NCBI RefSeq assembly: GCF_905475395.1
Contig: NC_058337.1
Location: 97,954,368 to 98,018,367, forward strand
Length of the DNA stretch: 64,000 nucleotides
Reading direction: 5' to 3'
Source: Chrysoperla carnea
Taxonomy: Eukaryota; Arthropoda; Insecta; Neuroptera; Chrysopidae
Below the pieces are notes generated by a model. The model made no database searches. It worked only from the letters and a program-made list of their open reading frames with translations, and was not told the DNA's origin. The number at the start of each line of letters is the position of its first letter. The first letter of the stretch is position 1. Positions 53,126 to 64,000 of this stretch are shown here, one piece after another. The position numbers were made by a program, and so were the translations under genes.

Positions 53126-54059
53126 GGTTATTCTCAATAATATAAGTTTCCAGTTTTAAAGTACCATGTAGAAAACATCGATAAACTAAAATATTATTTC
53201 TAATTTACTTACGGTCGCAGTAAACATGAAGCCTACAACCAGCGATCGAGCAAGACGCATTCAATGATAATACCTCATTTGTCCGTGCCGTAGTCGGGTA
53301 AACAATAGTACTCAATTTAGTATACCTATACTATTTAAAATTGTGCAGTTTATATATATATTTTGTGCTATTGTGATGATATTGTGAGTGTTTTTCATCT
53401 CAAGAAATGTTCAAAAATAAATTATGGAATATTTATTTAAACGATGTCGCTTTTTTACTCATTGTGAGTTGTATATGGCATTAATTTCTGTAGACATTAT
53501 TAAATATTATTTTATCATTTAAAAGATTATTTTTACTAAATGTATTTATTATTTTTTATTAAAATATATGTTATTATTTTGATAAGAAAAACATCACTAT
53601 TATAATTTGTACCATGTTGATATGTTGTTAAAAGTCTGAATTTGAAATACTTAGTGATCCAGTTTTATTCAATGCACTTATTGGAGCAAATATTGTGGGC
53701 ATAAATTTTATTTTTTGAAACTAAACAAACCGGTCAAGTTGCGTGCAGAGAATAAGGTAGTTATTTTTTTTAACATAAAATTTGTAGGTTTTTAAATAAA
53801 AATAAACAAAATATAAGCAACATGGTGGCTGAGTAGGCACCTACCTGTACCTGATCATACCGAATTAATTCCCTCTAATTATATTATTTTTTTTTGAGTC
53901 CAATCAAGCCATTCTCAATAATGAATCCAATTTACAAGCTTTGAGGCGCGGGAGCTCGGCACCTCCAATGAACTATTGTTTAAAAATAATTTTTTATTGG
54001 ATATTTGAAACCTTATTATAAGGTTTCTAAAATTAAAGATTGAAGCAAATATTGAAAAT
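53126..54059. other. LRCH intron stretch without assigned feature
   Basis: No gene or element ends recognised. Confidence 0.35.
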
Positions 54060-54445
54060 TAACTGACCCGCGTAACTTTGGTTGCGTCCAGCGATGCAGA
54101 CGGGTAACTACTATCTTATTATAGCCTGTTTGCTATTCTGACGCATAAGCGATATTATTGTTCCATTAGAATCCATTCAGTGGTTTTTGAAATCGTTCAG
54201 CAATGAAGGCGGGTAACTGCTTGCACCTTTATAAATTATAGCCTATGTTTTATTCAGATACATGAGCTATATTATTGAAAAGTTTCATTAAAATGCATTC
54301 AAAAGTTTTCGAAATCATAAAGCCTTCCTCGATGAATGGACTATCCAACAGTAAAATAACTTTTTGAAATCGAACCAGTAGTTCTTGAGATAAGCGCATT
54401 CAAGCAAACAAATTCTTCAGCTTTATATATTAGAAAAGATTATTA
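54060..54445. repeat. Interspersed repeat with internal direct repeat
   Basis: Two similar modules of about 115-120 bases: GCGATGCAGACGGGTAACTA with TTATTATAGCCTGTT, and GCAATGAAGGCGGGTAACTG with AATTATAGCCTATG. Each is followed by an ATATTATTG..CATT..AATGCATTCA-type part. It ends near CTTTATATATTAGAAAAGAT. Class unclear. Confidence 0.45.
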
Positions 54446-55570
54446 GTTTCAACTCTTTTTAATCATTTTTTTGGCGCGATAATTTTTATATGCTTAGAAA
54501 TAAATTTAACTACAGACGAAAATTCTCAGATAATTAAAAAAAATTATTCATGCCAAATTGTTAAAGTTTAAGAAGTTTTTTTAAAATATGAATTTCTATA
54601 CTAACACTGTAGCTTTTATGATTTTCATTAAATTCATTGGTCACACCTATTGTTGATTATGAGTACCTACACTACCATTCACAAAATTGTATCGGTTTGA
54701 ATAAAAATAGCTGTTAATATACTGTTTTGTACAAAGTTGCAGAGCAATTTTTTGTAGCAAAACTGTAAAAACTAATTAAAGAAAGAGAGCAGCAACCAAT
54801 AAGTGCCAATACTTTCAGCGATAATTCAATAAATACTGCAAAAACAAGAAGTGTACTTTCGGGTGATTTTATTCTACTACCCTTTATGCATTGTAGTAGG
54901 TAGGTAGGAGGGCGAAGAGCGGTCAATAAAATTTCGACTAAACATTTTTCTCAAGGGCTAAGACAATTTTTCATTTTAAATCCGAACATGTCCCATCTAT
55001 CAATAAAGTGATAATCATTTATGTTTAGAGTTTGTCATTTTTTAGCTTAACTTCTTAAGGCCCCGCTTACGATAATTTGCACTAAATGAACATAATGCTT
55101 CAAGCCCAGTTTTTTTAGATCGTATTCATCTAGACAGTTTTTGTACTAATTTTTTAAGTGGCGATATTTCTTTTCGAATCTTCCCGATGTTCGACACACG
55201 TCAAATTTATTTGATTAATGTATCATCTTTATGTTTTCAATGCTACCAACCCACTAAACAGTGAAAAATATGTCAAATGGGATCATCAACGAAATATCGG
55301 GAGAATTTATTTTATTTTAAAAATATAAACATCGATATCGCTGGGCCTGAAAGCAAATATTTATTTTGTGCAAAAATTAAACATATTATACCTTGTTTAT
55401 ATTTCTACCTTGCTCTTAAAACTCGGGAGGATAAAATATCAAAAATTTAATTTATTTACAAAATCTTGTATCAATATGATCCTATATGATCTATTAAGAA
55501 CATGAAAGATAATAAAGAGCCGGTGTAATTTACTTAAATTGGTATTGTATCAATATAAATTGATTATTAA
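54446..55570. other. LRCH intron stretch without assigned feature
   Basis: AT-rich, nothing recognised; the minus-strand frame 54714-54926 has no family likeness. Confidence 0.35.
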
Positions 55571-56169
55571 TCTAATATATAAAATTCACGTGTCACAGTT
55601 TTCGTTGCCATACTCCTCCGAAACGGCTTGACCGATTTTGATGAAATTTTGTGTGCATATTGGGTAGGCCTGAGAATCGGCCAACATCTATTTTTCATCC
55701 CCCTAAATGTTAGGGGTAGTCCACCCCTAAATTTTTTTTTTTATTTTTTAGACAAAATTTTTAATTTCTCTTTTTTTATGATACAACATACAAAAATACA
55801 TACAATCCTCAATTTTCACCCTTCTACGATCAACCCTTATTTTTTAATAGCCATTTTAGTAATTTAATCATTTTTCCTCTCCGGTCGAAAACTGATCAAT
55901 CGTCATTTAATTAGTTATCCCCGCCAGATGTCTACAGGTGTCACTTCTGACCCAGTAAACAGCAAGGAGTAGGGATGAAAACGAAGCCGGTCCCTCATCG
56001 TTCACAGCGCTTCATGCTTATTTCACGCATATACCACATTCTTACATACATACAATATACACATTCTAACATACATACATACTTACAATAAGTAAGCTAT
56101 TTTTTGTCTACACTAGAAATTACTAGGAAATTATTTATATGGCAAAACAACGTTTGCCGGGTCAGCTAG
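55571..56169 (+). mobile_element. Non-autonomous Helitron
   Basis: Begins TCTAATATATAAAATTCACG right after an A and ends CTAG right before a T, the A|T insertion rule of Helitrons. Near the 3' end GGCAAAACAACGTTTGCC forms the expected hairpin, followed by GGGTCAGCTAG. Inside are CCGAAACGGCTTGACCGATT and ACATACATAC repeats. No Rep/helicase frame; 599 bp. Confidence 0.85.
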
Positions 56170-56549
56170 TTTAATTATAATTTACATGTTTTGTTGATTA
56201 AATTAAATTAAAATCAGTACCTGAATCGTCTATATAAGGATTTATAATGTGTATTGACGCCACGCCACATACTGTTTTCAGTCAATAATTAAATTAAAAT
56301 TCTTGTAAACTATTAGTTTTAACATAAAATAAAAAACTCTTGAGCAGCAGAATTCCATCGCTAGTGTTATATTTCTCCTCCAAATTGAGCTACAGAGTTG
56401 AAATTAAGTTTGGTATGTAATTTATGGCTTTTTGTGTTGCCAACTCTCCAATCTTCTTTTAACCCTTTTTTTCACCTTTTTATTTCTACGTAAAAAAATC
56501 CATTGAAAAATATCATATTTTTCGCAATTTTTATTTCAATATAAAGCTT

Positions 56550-56666
56550 TAGAGTTCTATCAAAACTAAGTGGCACCGAGCAAGAGAGAGTGTATGATGT
56601 ATATGTATGTGCACTCGTATCTATACTCTCTCTTGTTCAGTGCCACTTAGTTTTGATAGAACTCTA
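56550..56666. repeat. Compact hairpin, 42-bp arms
   Basis: TAGAGTTCTATCAAAACTAA begins the left arm (56550-56591); the right arm (56625-56666) ends TTAGTTTTGATAGAACTCTA. Two differences over 42 positions, 33-base loop. The shape would suit a long pre-miRNA-like or hairpin RNA, or a tiny palindromic MITE. Confidence 0.75.
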
Positions 56667-58420
56667 CAAGAAAGATTTAATGAAATCGAGTTTTAAGCAT
56701 ATGTCAACTTAAAAAAGACCCTTTGTCAAATATACCCAAGACCCTATAAATCGTGTTCTAGTGCAATGAAATGGATTTATACCACACCTTCACACCTCTC
56801 CATTGACCTTCGGTACAGTGCATAAGTCTATAATTCCGGGGTAACTATAATACATGACTTCATTGTATTTTGTAGTTGTATTGTTCGTACATTAGTAAAC
56901 ATGTAATTTTTTTGTTTCATACTAATATAATTAAAGTATATTTCTTTTAAGTGTGAATAATTTTTGTACCTCTATGTTATTATTCCACAGTAAAATTTCA
57001 TGTCAAACAGATTACAATTCTGTAAAAATAAGGACTCGGCAAATGGGTAATCGGAAAAAATACACCGAAATTTTTATAGACCCGAAATATTATTGTAATT
57101 ACGGGTTGGTTGGATTGAGTTTGTCGACTATAGAGGAGTTGATTGGGTTCTGAAGTATTTACCCCTTTCGTTCAAAAATGGGACACTATTACAGAAATTT
57201 TTTCGGTTTATATTTTCCTAAATCCGACATACTGGGACGAGTTTGCTCAAAGATTCAAATTTTAGACCTCGCCACTTCTTACTTTTCTACCTAGCACCGT
57301 TCTTTAATGAGTTTAAGCTTACAAAATAGTCCCAACAAGTAAGACATTTGGTTCGTTAAATTTTGAATTGAACAGTTTCTCAACGTAGAGTTGTAGGTTT
57401 TAAGGTCTACAAAATTAGCGGACTACTCGAGTCAGAATTTAACGAAAATCAACTAATAACAAAGGGTCCCGCAAGATTAGATAGGAATGTATAACAGTTT
57501 TAGTACATGACCACGAAAGTGGCTTTCTGTTAAACTTCAAATCGCTCCCAAAATGTTCTTCAGATCGTTCTGAAGTAGTTTTGATCCATTTTCCTATCTT
57601 ATCTTGTAGGGTCCTTTACAATTTGATTGAAGTACAAGGAAATTTCGAAGTGAGCAGAAATTAAGTACATATATCTGATTTAAAAAAAAAAAGAAAGAAA
57701 GTTGTATATGAAAACTGACACTAATAGGTATAAAGCTGGCGTACATTTTTAAGCGTAAAAAACTTATCCGCTCGTACTAAAAAGCGCAGCGTCCTAGGCC
57801 TTGGACTACCTAAGAACTATACCACACACATTTTTTAAAAAAGGTTTAAAATTTATTTTAAGGTTTTGGCAAGAAAGCGTGTGTATTTTTCCGAAATAAA
57901 TTTTTGGTGGCTTTTTATTAGCAAATTCAACATTTTGAAGTATTTTTTCAAAAATAGTAGAATATCCTATTCAAGAAAAGAGTACGCTTTATACCTAATA
58001 CAAACATAGAAGTTGAGTGGCATTGACACCAAATTTTTTGGATATATAAGTAATAATTATTTAAAAAAATATATTTAATTAAATATTCGTTCTGATAAAT
58101 ATTTATTATTTAAAATAAATAATAATTTAGTCATAATAACATCAGTTGATCGATCATCACCATCACATCATAGTAAAGTTTGTTGTTGTCCAAGTCAGTG
58201 CTGTCATCAGCAATGCCCTTCTCCTTCCATCCATCACGTCGTGTACTGCTTGTATGTAGACAACAAGAAGTATTTTTACTAAAATAGTGAATGTCGTATT
58301 GCCGTCACATGAAATTCTTATTTGAACAAGGTTTCCAGACTTAAATATAATATCAATCTATAGTATTTCAATATACAGGTTGTCCAATTAACTTGAAAAT
58401 CAACTGTAACACAAGAAAAA
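56667..58420. other. LRCH intron, no gene seen
   Basis: Outside the small fold-back at 57465-57620, no coding or RNA feature could be supported. Confidence 0.35.
57465..57620. repeat. Small diverged fold-back, related to 17940-18260
   Basis: GGGTCCCGCAAGATTAGATA on the left is mirrored by TATCTTATCTTGTAGGGTCC on the right. The centre has CCCAAAATGTTCTTCAGATC, as at 17997. Confidence 0.55.
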
Positions 58421-58949
58421 CAAGTGAAAACAAACAATTGACTGAGTTAATTGTTGAAATACCATGCATAGTCAGTGTTATACCATGCATAGTCAGTGAA
58501 ATACCATGCATAATCAAGTATAGTACATAATATAAAATTTCCGCCTAATTGGCGCTCTCACGGGTAAACAGTGATGTTTACGAAAAAAAGTTTCAAACAA
58601 AAGTTGTTTAATTTTTGATAAGGGACATTTTTTACATCTTAACTTTTGTTCTATCTCTAACGGTTTACAAGATGGGTCCTACGGACCCAAGACCCAATTG
58701 ACCTATGATGCTCATTTACGAACTTGGCCTCACTTTTTACGTCCTGAGTACGCTGTAAAAATTTCAGCTCGATATCTTTTTTCGTTTTTGAGTTATCGTA
58801 TCCACAGACGGACGGACGGACAACCGGAAATGGACTAATTAGGTGATTTCATGAACACCTATGACAAAATTTTTTTCCTAGCATCATTATTTTTAAGCGT
58901 TACAAACTTGGGACTAAACTTAATATACTATGTATATTTCATATATACT
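58421..58949 (-). repeat. Dispersed repeat family A, near-complete reverse copy
   Basis: Runs from CAAGTGAAAACAAACAATTG to TAATATACTATGTATATTTC with all family landmarks, including GATGGGTCCTACGGACCCAA and CAACCGGAAATGGACTAATT. Near its start ATACCATGCATAGTCAGTG is locally repeated three times. Confidence 0.8.
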
Positions 58950-61339
58950 TTATATATACTATTTGCTTATTAATTACTTAAAGGTATAGGTACTTTAAAT
59001 TGGAAACTTGGTCTTCATAAAACATCTTACAAATTTTGTTCAAAACATTTTTCGGAAAGCTAATACATTCAACAGAAATAAAGGCTCAGTAAAAGTCAGT
59101 TTTTTCGAAAAATGATCAGTAAAGTCGGTATTTTAAGAATCTGAGCTCAAACCTCTACGAATGTGTTGAAAAAAGTGTTTCTGTAGATTGTGATATTAAT
59201 AATGTGGAATTGTAAAAATTTTCGGGATCTTTTTCGCTCACAACTTCATTTCTATGGGATTTTGCATTTTCTTTCAGTCTGTTTATTTTTTTTTTCGAAC
59301 CCAAGTTGTTGGGTTTATTATGAAGATCAACTTTCCAATTTAAAGTACATCTATATCTGCTATCAGTAATGAGTTAAGATTGTAAAATCATTTTTTCTAA
59401 TTAAAGCTCTGTGTTAAATTAATTGAAACACTCAATATTCTGTAGAGATACGGTAGTAGAGAATAAATATATTTAACAAGCGAAGACGTACTTTAAATTG
59501 AATGAAATTCTTTTCCCTTGTCAGTTATGAAATGTTAAGGAAATATATATTGCTTTTTTCTTGTTTTCACACAAATTATTGCATTTTTCTATGTAGAATA
59601 GCTTCTATTTTATATCGATGAACTCTGCACAGTATACTATGACTTATTAGACGGGAGCTGTTCAAACAATAGTTAAATTTTACTCATAAAATTGCTTGAA
59701 ATGTTCTGGTTCGACTAATTCGTACCTTTAAAATTAGGAATTTATTATTGACATCAAAAGTTACAAATAGGTCATTTGAGCGAGGTTCTGACAATGGTCA
59801 CCTTCTTGGGTTTTCGAATATATGTTTCGAATTAGTAGTATTTTTATGGGTATTTTTGTTTCTAATAATATACTACGACCGTATTTATTAAATAGCCATT
59901 ATTAAACCGTACTTTCGGCTAAAGGATAACGAAAAATAGTATACGACTCACGGCCAGAAAGTTGGATTGCCTGGTGCTTGCGATTTAAAGGCCAAGACAA
60001 ATGCGAAGCCTTGTTACACACTAGTCAGGGCATTCAACATCCTGTATTCCGTAGCCAAAAGCTCGATATAACAATCGTTTATATCCTAATTTACACGATA
60101 AGGAATGAACAATTGTGTAAAATGTAATGTATGTAAGTATGAAGCTAAATATGCCAATTTCTCAAAAATACAATTTTCTTTACCCCCTTAGCCAAAGTAG
60201 GTTTTCCCGTTTTGTTATCTAAAAATAATGTTGGGAGATTAGGTTGAGGTCATGCCCATAAGGAGGCGCTGTAAAAAGTAGTCCCAACATACCACAAGTG
60301 AGAAATTATTATTTTTTTTTAAAATCGATCGTATAATTTTTTTAAATAACAAAATTGATTCTTCCTGTAGTTAAATGCGGGCGTGTAGACCGTAGATAAA
60401 GAGAAAAATTATTTATCGATATGTTCGGTAACCAGAACCACTATGTTTAAATAGAACAGGTATGTCAAATAACCGATATGTTGGATTTTCTTTAAATTCT
60501 ACGTAATTCCAACAATTCTAACGTGCATTAGTAAAAACATACATTAAAATCGATGCTTAGCTTAAATGCACAAATTTTTATGTTTTAATCATTCTTTTCT
60601 ATATTAACGTAACCGATTTTTTTTAACTCGCGTATTCTAGAGTTAGAATAATTTGTTTGAACTATTCTTACTATTTTAAGAATATATTACGACAAAAAAA
60701 CATTAAGAAACGTCTCTCCACGGAAACAAAATCATAAAATCAATAAAATGTACCCAAAATAAATAATCCACTCAGACTTGTATGTATGTGAATAGAACTC
60801 ATTTAGTACAGTTGTTTCTTGGTGTAGAGAGATATACCTACTCCCTCTTCTTTTACTTACATGAATTTATGTTTATAGTATGTTTCCTTTGGGAAGGTCA
60901 GGATTATCCCCTAACAATATCATTTTTATCAATACTTGAAATGAAAAACAAATAAAGGGTTTTCTACCAATTTATATTATTTTTTTGCAATAAGAGTTGG
61001 GATATTAATATGTAAGTAAAAATGGTTTTACTTATTTCATTTTACGCTAGCATGAGAAAATATATTTATTTATATTATATTTTAATTATTTTCATCACGA
61101 TATGTGTTGTGATTATGCTCAGGAACGAAGGAGCTGTTGTAAACACACTTGAAATATTATTCATGTTTTTTGTATCGAATTGAAAGTGAAATTATTTAAA
61201 TTATTTCCGGTAATTAATTAATGAATTTTTTCTTAAAAGTAAATCCAAATATAAGGTATAAGGTATAATAATAATATAATGATTATAAAAAAATTTCATT
61301 TTAAAAACCAGTAGTATCAAGTTGAGTTACGAGTGCTAG
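58950..61339. other. LRCH intron, no gene seen
   Basis: A fragment near 59325-59365 (AAGATCAACTTTCCAATTTA) resembles the right arm of the 9938-10620 fold-back. Nothing else assigned. Confidence 0.35.
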
Positions 61340-61450
61340 ATGTGCACTCTGTGTCACAAAAAATGCGTGTGTTATACCAATTGAACTAATATGAATCACA
61401 TGTAATGTTATAATAATAGCACTTAGAATGGCTCAAGTTTTACCCTTTAA
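61340..61450. repeat. Diverged relative of the 16112-16420 palindrome arm
   Basis: CTCTGTGTCACAAAAAATGC, GAATCACATGTAATGTTATA and CACTTAGAATGGCTCAAG match, in order, the words in the palindrome arm and its right-hand relative at 16440-16500. Confidence 0.55.
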
Positions 61451-61843
61451 TAATCAAATTGGTTTATTTGTTTAAACAATTACTAACTACGTGATTTCTA
61501 TGAACACAAAAAACCAACAAATAATTGATTAACAAAATTCAACACTTTTCCCAAAATAAGATAAGAATAAGATATTGAATAACATTGATAAAAAAAACAT
61601 TATTTTTAAAAAAGTAAAGCCGGTGATTTTCAAATTGTTTAGCTTTACCACCATCCTGTTCGGGAAGTTTTTTCTATGGGAATCATTAATAAGCCAGCTT
61701 GCACAAAAATTAATCCCTAATAATGATTTTCACTTTACCACAACCAAGCTAAAATCTCCGCTTATAAAATTTTGTAATAAAATTAACACAATTTTTTAAT
61801 TTGTTTCAGGTAAACAATTCATTCTTTCAATCATCAAACTAAT

Positions 61844-62416
61844 TATGTATGTATGTAATATTACAAATTTGTGTAATATTAGAGGAAAATACATATAAAA
61901 ACTAATTTATTCAAATTTTGATTATCTTTACATTAATGACATTATTGGCTATAAATTCGATATATTTTTCTATGGTAAATCCCATTGTTATCAGCAGCCT
62001 GTTATACATTCAGCGAACTTATGCATTCAACGAAAGTTTCTAACAATTGATAATAATAAAATTATGATTTATATCAACCTCACCTGATTCATAAAAGCTT
62101 AAATAACAAATTTGTAATATTACATACATACATACATAGTAATATTACACAAATTTGTAATATTATGTATGTATGTAATATTACAAATTTGTTATTTAAG
62201 CTTTTATGAATCAGGTGAGGTTGATATAAATCATAATTTTATTATTATCAATTGTTAGAAACTTTCGTTGAATGCATAAGTTCGCTGAATGTATAACAGG
62301 CTGCTGATAACAATGGGATTTACCATAGAAAAATATATCGAATTTATAGCCAATAATGTCATTAATGTAAAGATAATCAAAATTTGAATAAATTAGTTTT
62401 TATATGTATTTTCCTC
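61844..62416. repeat. Palindromic double element with about 260-bp arms
   Basis: 61882 pairs with 62416 and the HindIII sites at 62095-62100 and 62198-62203 pair with the same sum, so the arms have no net indel over at least 210 bases and I found no clear mismatch there. The left part (61844-62137) is itself bounded by TATGTATGTATGTAATATTA and its reverse complement. The right part (from 62165) is an inverted copy lacking its outer end. No coding content. Confidence 0.9.
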
Positions 62417-64000
62417 AATAATTACGGAAATGTAAAGGAGGTGCATTTTTACTAAGCCAGTTATTTTAGAGAATTAAAATTGGTGGTTGTATTTTGAAAA
62501 AGAAGTATCTACGATTTTTTTTATAAAACTTAATGAAGTCAAATTTAGTTTAATTTAATATTTGAACTCATAAAATTTAAAAAAAATCTATCCTACAAAT
62601 CCTCTTAGATACTTCCCTAATTTAAAATTTAATTTGCTTTAATGTTCATATTAACATTACGATAAATCCTAATGCTTTTACTCGAGGGAAATGCCAACAT
62701 TTTCGAATATATGAGTGGCATTTTTTTCGATTTATGGAGAATTCAGACTTATCGAAGTTTGAGATATCAAAAATCTACTGTACTCGTAAATAAAGAATTT
62801 CATTCTGTTTCTAATCGCTACGTAGAGGGTAGTACATACCCCCAATAAAGAATGTTAATATAGGTGCCCATTTGGTAACTCACTAAGTCGTTTTTCTCGG
62901 GAAATGAAAGCCCGATTGCCAAAAACAAACTGAGTTTTTAGCGAAAAAGTCCATAAACATAAAAATTAATTCATACTGATGTTCAATACATTATAAATAA
63001 AAATTCGTTGTTCCTCATAAAAAAGTTGTTCCTCATAAAAAATACCTAACATTCAAAAATGTTTGCCCCAAAACGATTGGTGCGCTGCACGTTATAAATT
63101 CTTGAAATCAATATTTTTAAAAGCATTTTATTTGGTGTCAGTAAATTATATGTGGCTTTAATACAGTTGACAAATTAAGATAAAAATCCGTTAATTTTAA
63201 TAGTTCGTTATACGTGGACTTATTACCGACTCCACAAAATAACTATAACTATTTCTTTTGTCTCATGATTTATTAAAATTTATTACCTATTTCACCAATG
63301 TCGCAATTCATGAATCAATATAAAAGTTTTCAAATTGGTGTCATAAAGACAGAACACATATTGTAGACAATCGAAAAAAACTGGTTATATGTCGTTTCAT
63401 ATTTATTGTACCTCCATATACAAATTATTACGAAGTTTTGAATTCAACAGTCATTTTTTTTCATATATAGCGGGTTTGTTAATTCAATGAACGAAAATGT
63501 CTTCGAGCTAGCGCAGTTTAGAGCAATGTCTTTCATCGTGTCTGTGACGATGTACCTTAAGTGGTGCAAATTTATAAGGAATGTGATTCACATTGCTTTT
63601 AGGGGGCAAAACCCTCCAAATATGTTTTAGAATTTTCCGGCAAAAAATAAACCAATTTTTAATTAGATTTTTTGATACACACACACAAATAAAGTTTATA
63701 TCTTAAAAGATAGATAGTTGCAATTCGCACAAGTTAGTTAGAGGTTATTGTGGCGTTCACATCACAATTTGATATTATGAATGAAACTCAATAATATTTT
63801 TTTTTCTGTTTAAAAAGTAAATATTTGACACAGTTGTACGGATTTTTTACTGTCGCATATAATTAATTCAGTCATCGAGAAATCCGTTGACATGAAGATA
63901 TTTTTTAAACGTTTAAATATTTACTTGAAAACATGTATGCTTGCATTAGTGGTACAACTCCAAATAGTTTTAACCATATTGGAGTAATAAATTGATGTTT
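62417..64000. other. LRCH intron to window end
   Basis: A pogo-type end-like phrase, GACTTATCGAAGTTTGAGAT followed by AAAATCTACTGTA, sits at 62747-62782 without a matched partner. No exon recognised. Confidence 0.35.

Noticed and set aside
62096-62185. CRISPR-like or satellite array because of repeated CATA/TGTATG words
   Set aside because: Only simple tetranucleotide runs at the centre of a palindrome; no spaced unique segments, and this is a eukaryotic genome.
62747-62782. Third pogo-like MITE
   Set aside because: Only a right-end-like phrase is present; no matching left end with TA could be found.

Overview
The window is strongly AT-rich animal nuclear DNA with spliced genes (GT-AG introns, many of 50-120 nt) and many transposon relics. 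The gene content points to an insect: an Ndae1-type bicarbonate transporter, an insect gustatory receptor, a 17-finger C2H2 protein, mitochondrial elongation factor G1, a THAP-domain gene and the first exon of an LRCH gene. I cannot fix the insect order from the sequence.

Layout. 2-9149 (+) holds the 3' part of an SLC4 sodium-driven anion exchanger; its large intron (2668-7501) carries a decayed hAT transposase and a terminal-inverted-repeat element. 9150-19170 is intergenic and full of fold-back and small DNA transposons: long inverted-repeat elements, a deleted mariner, and a pogo-like element with a palindromic element nested inside. 19173-20924 (+) is an intronless C2H2 zinc-finger gene. 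21615-23704 or 23943 (+) is a gustatory receptor of four or five exons. 25025-27968 (+) is mitochondrial EF-G1 in three exons. 29017-30057 (-) is a THAP/coiled-coil gene with two reading-phase breaks. 32003-32192 (+) is the first coding exon of LRCH. No later LRCH exon was recognised, so its first intron seems to fill the rest of the window (over 31 kb).

That intron contains the most striking object: a tandem LTR-internal-LTR-internal-LTR array of a Ty3/Gypsy-type retrotransposon (35624-45263, exact period 4,631 bp). Both internal regions carry intact gag and pol frames joined by a classic A AAA AAC slippery site. No tRNA-type primer-binding site is visible. Instead the 11 bases just after the 5' LTR are the perfect reverse complement of an 11-base stretch inside the LTR, as in Tf1-type self-primed retrotransposons. 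The rest of the intron holds a tRNA-derived SINE, a pogo-like MITE, a fold-back mariner, a non-autonomous Helitron, a 573-bp palindromic double element near the right end, and copies of a recurring dispersed repeat that also occurs elsewhere in the window.

The host genes have no obvious functional link (pH regulation, taste, transcription, mitochondrial translation, cytoskeleton). Gene calls come from reading translations and splice signals by eye; no database search was possible.
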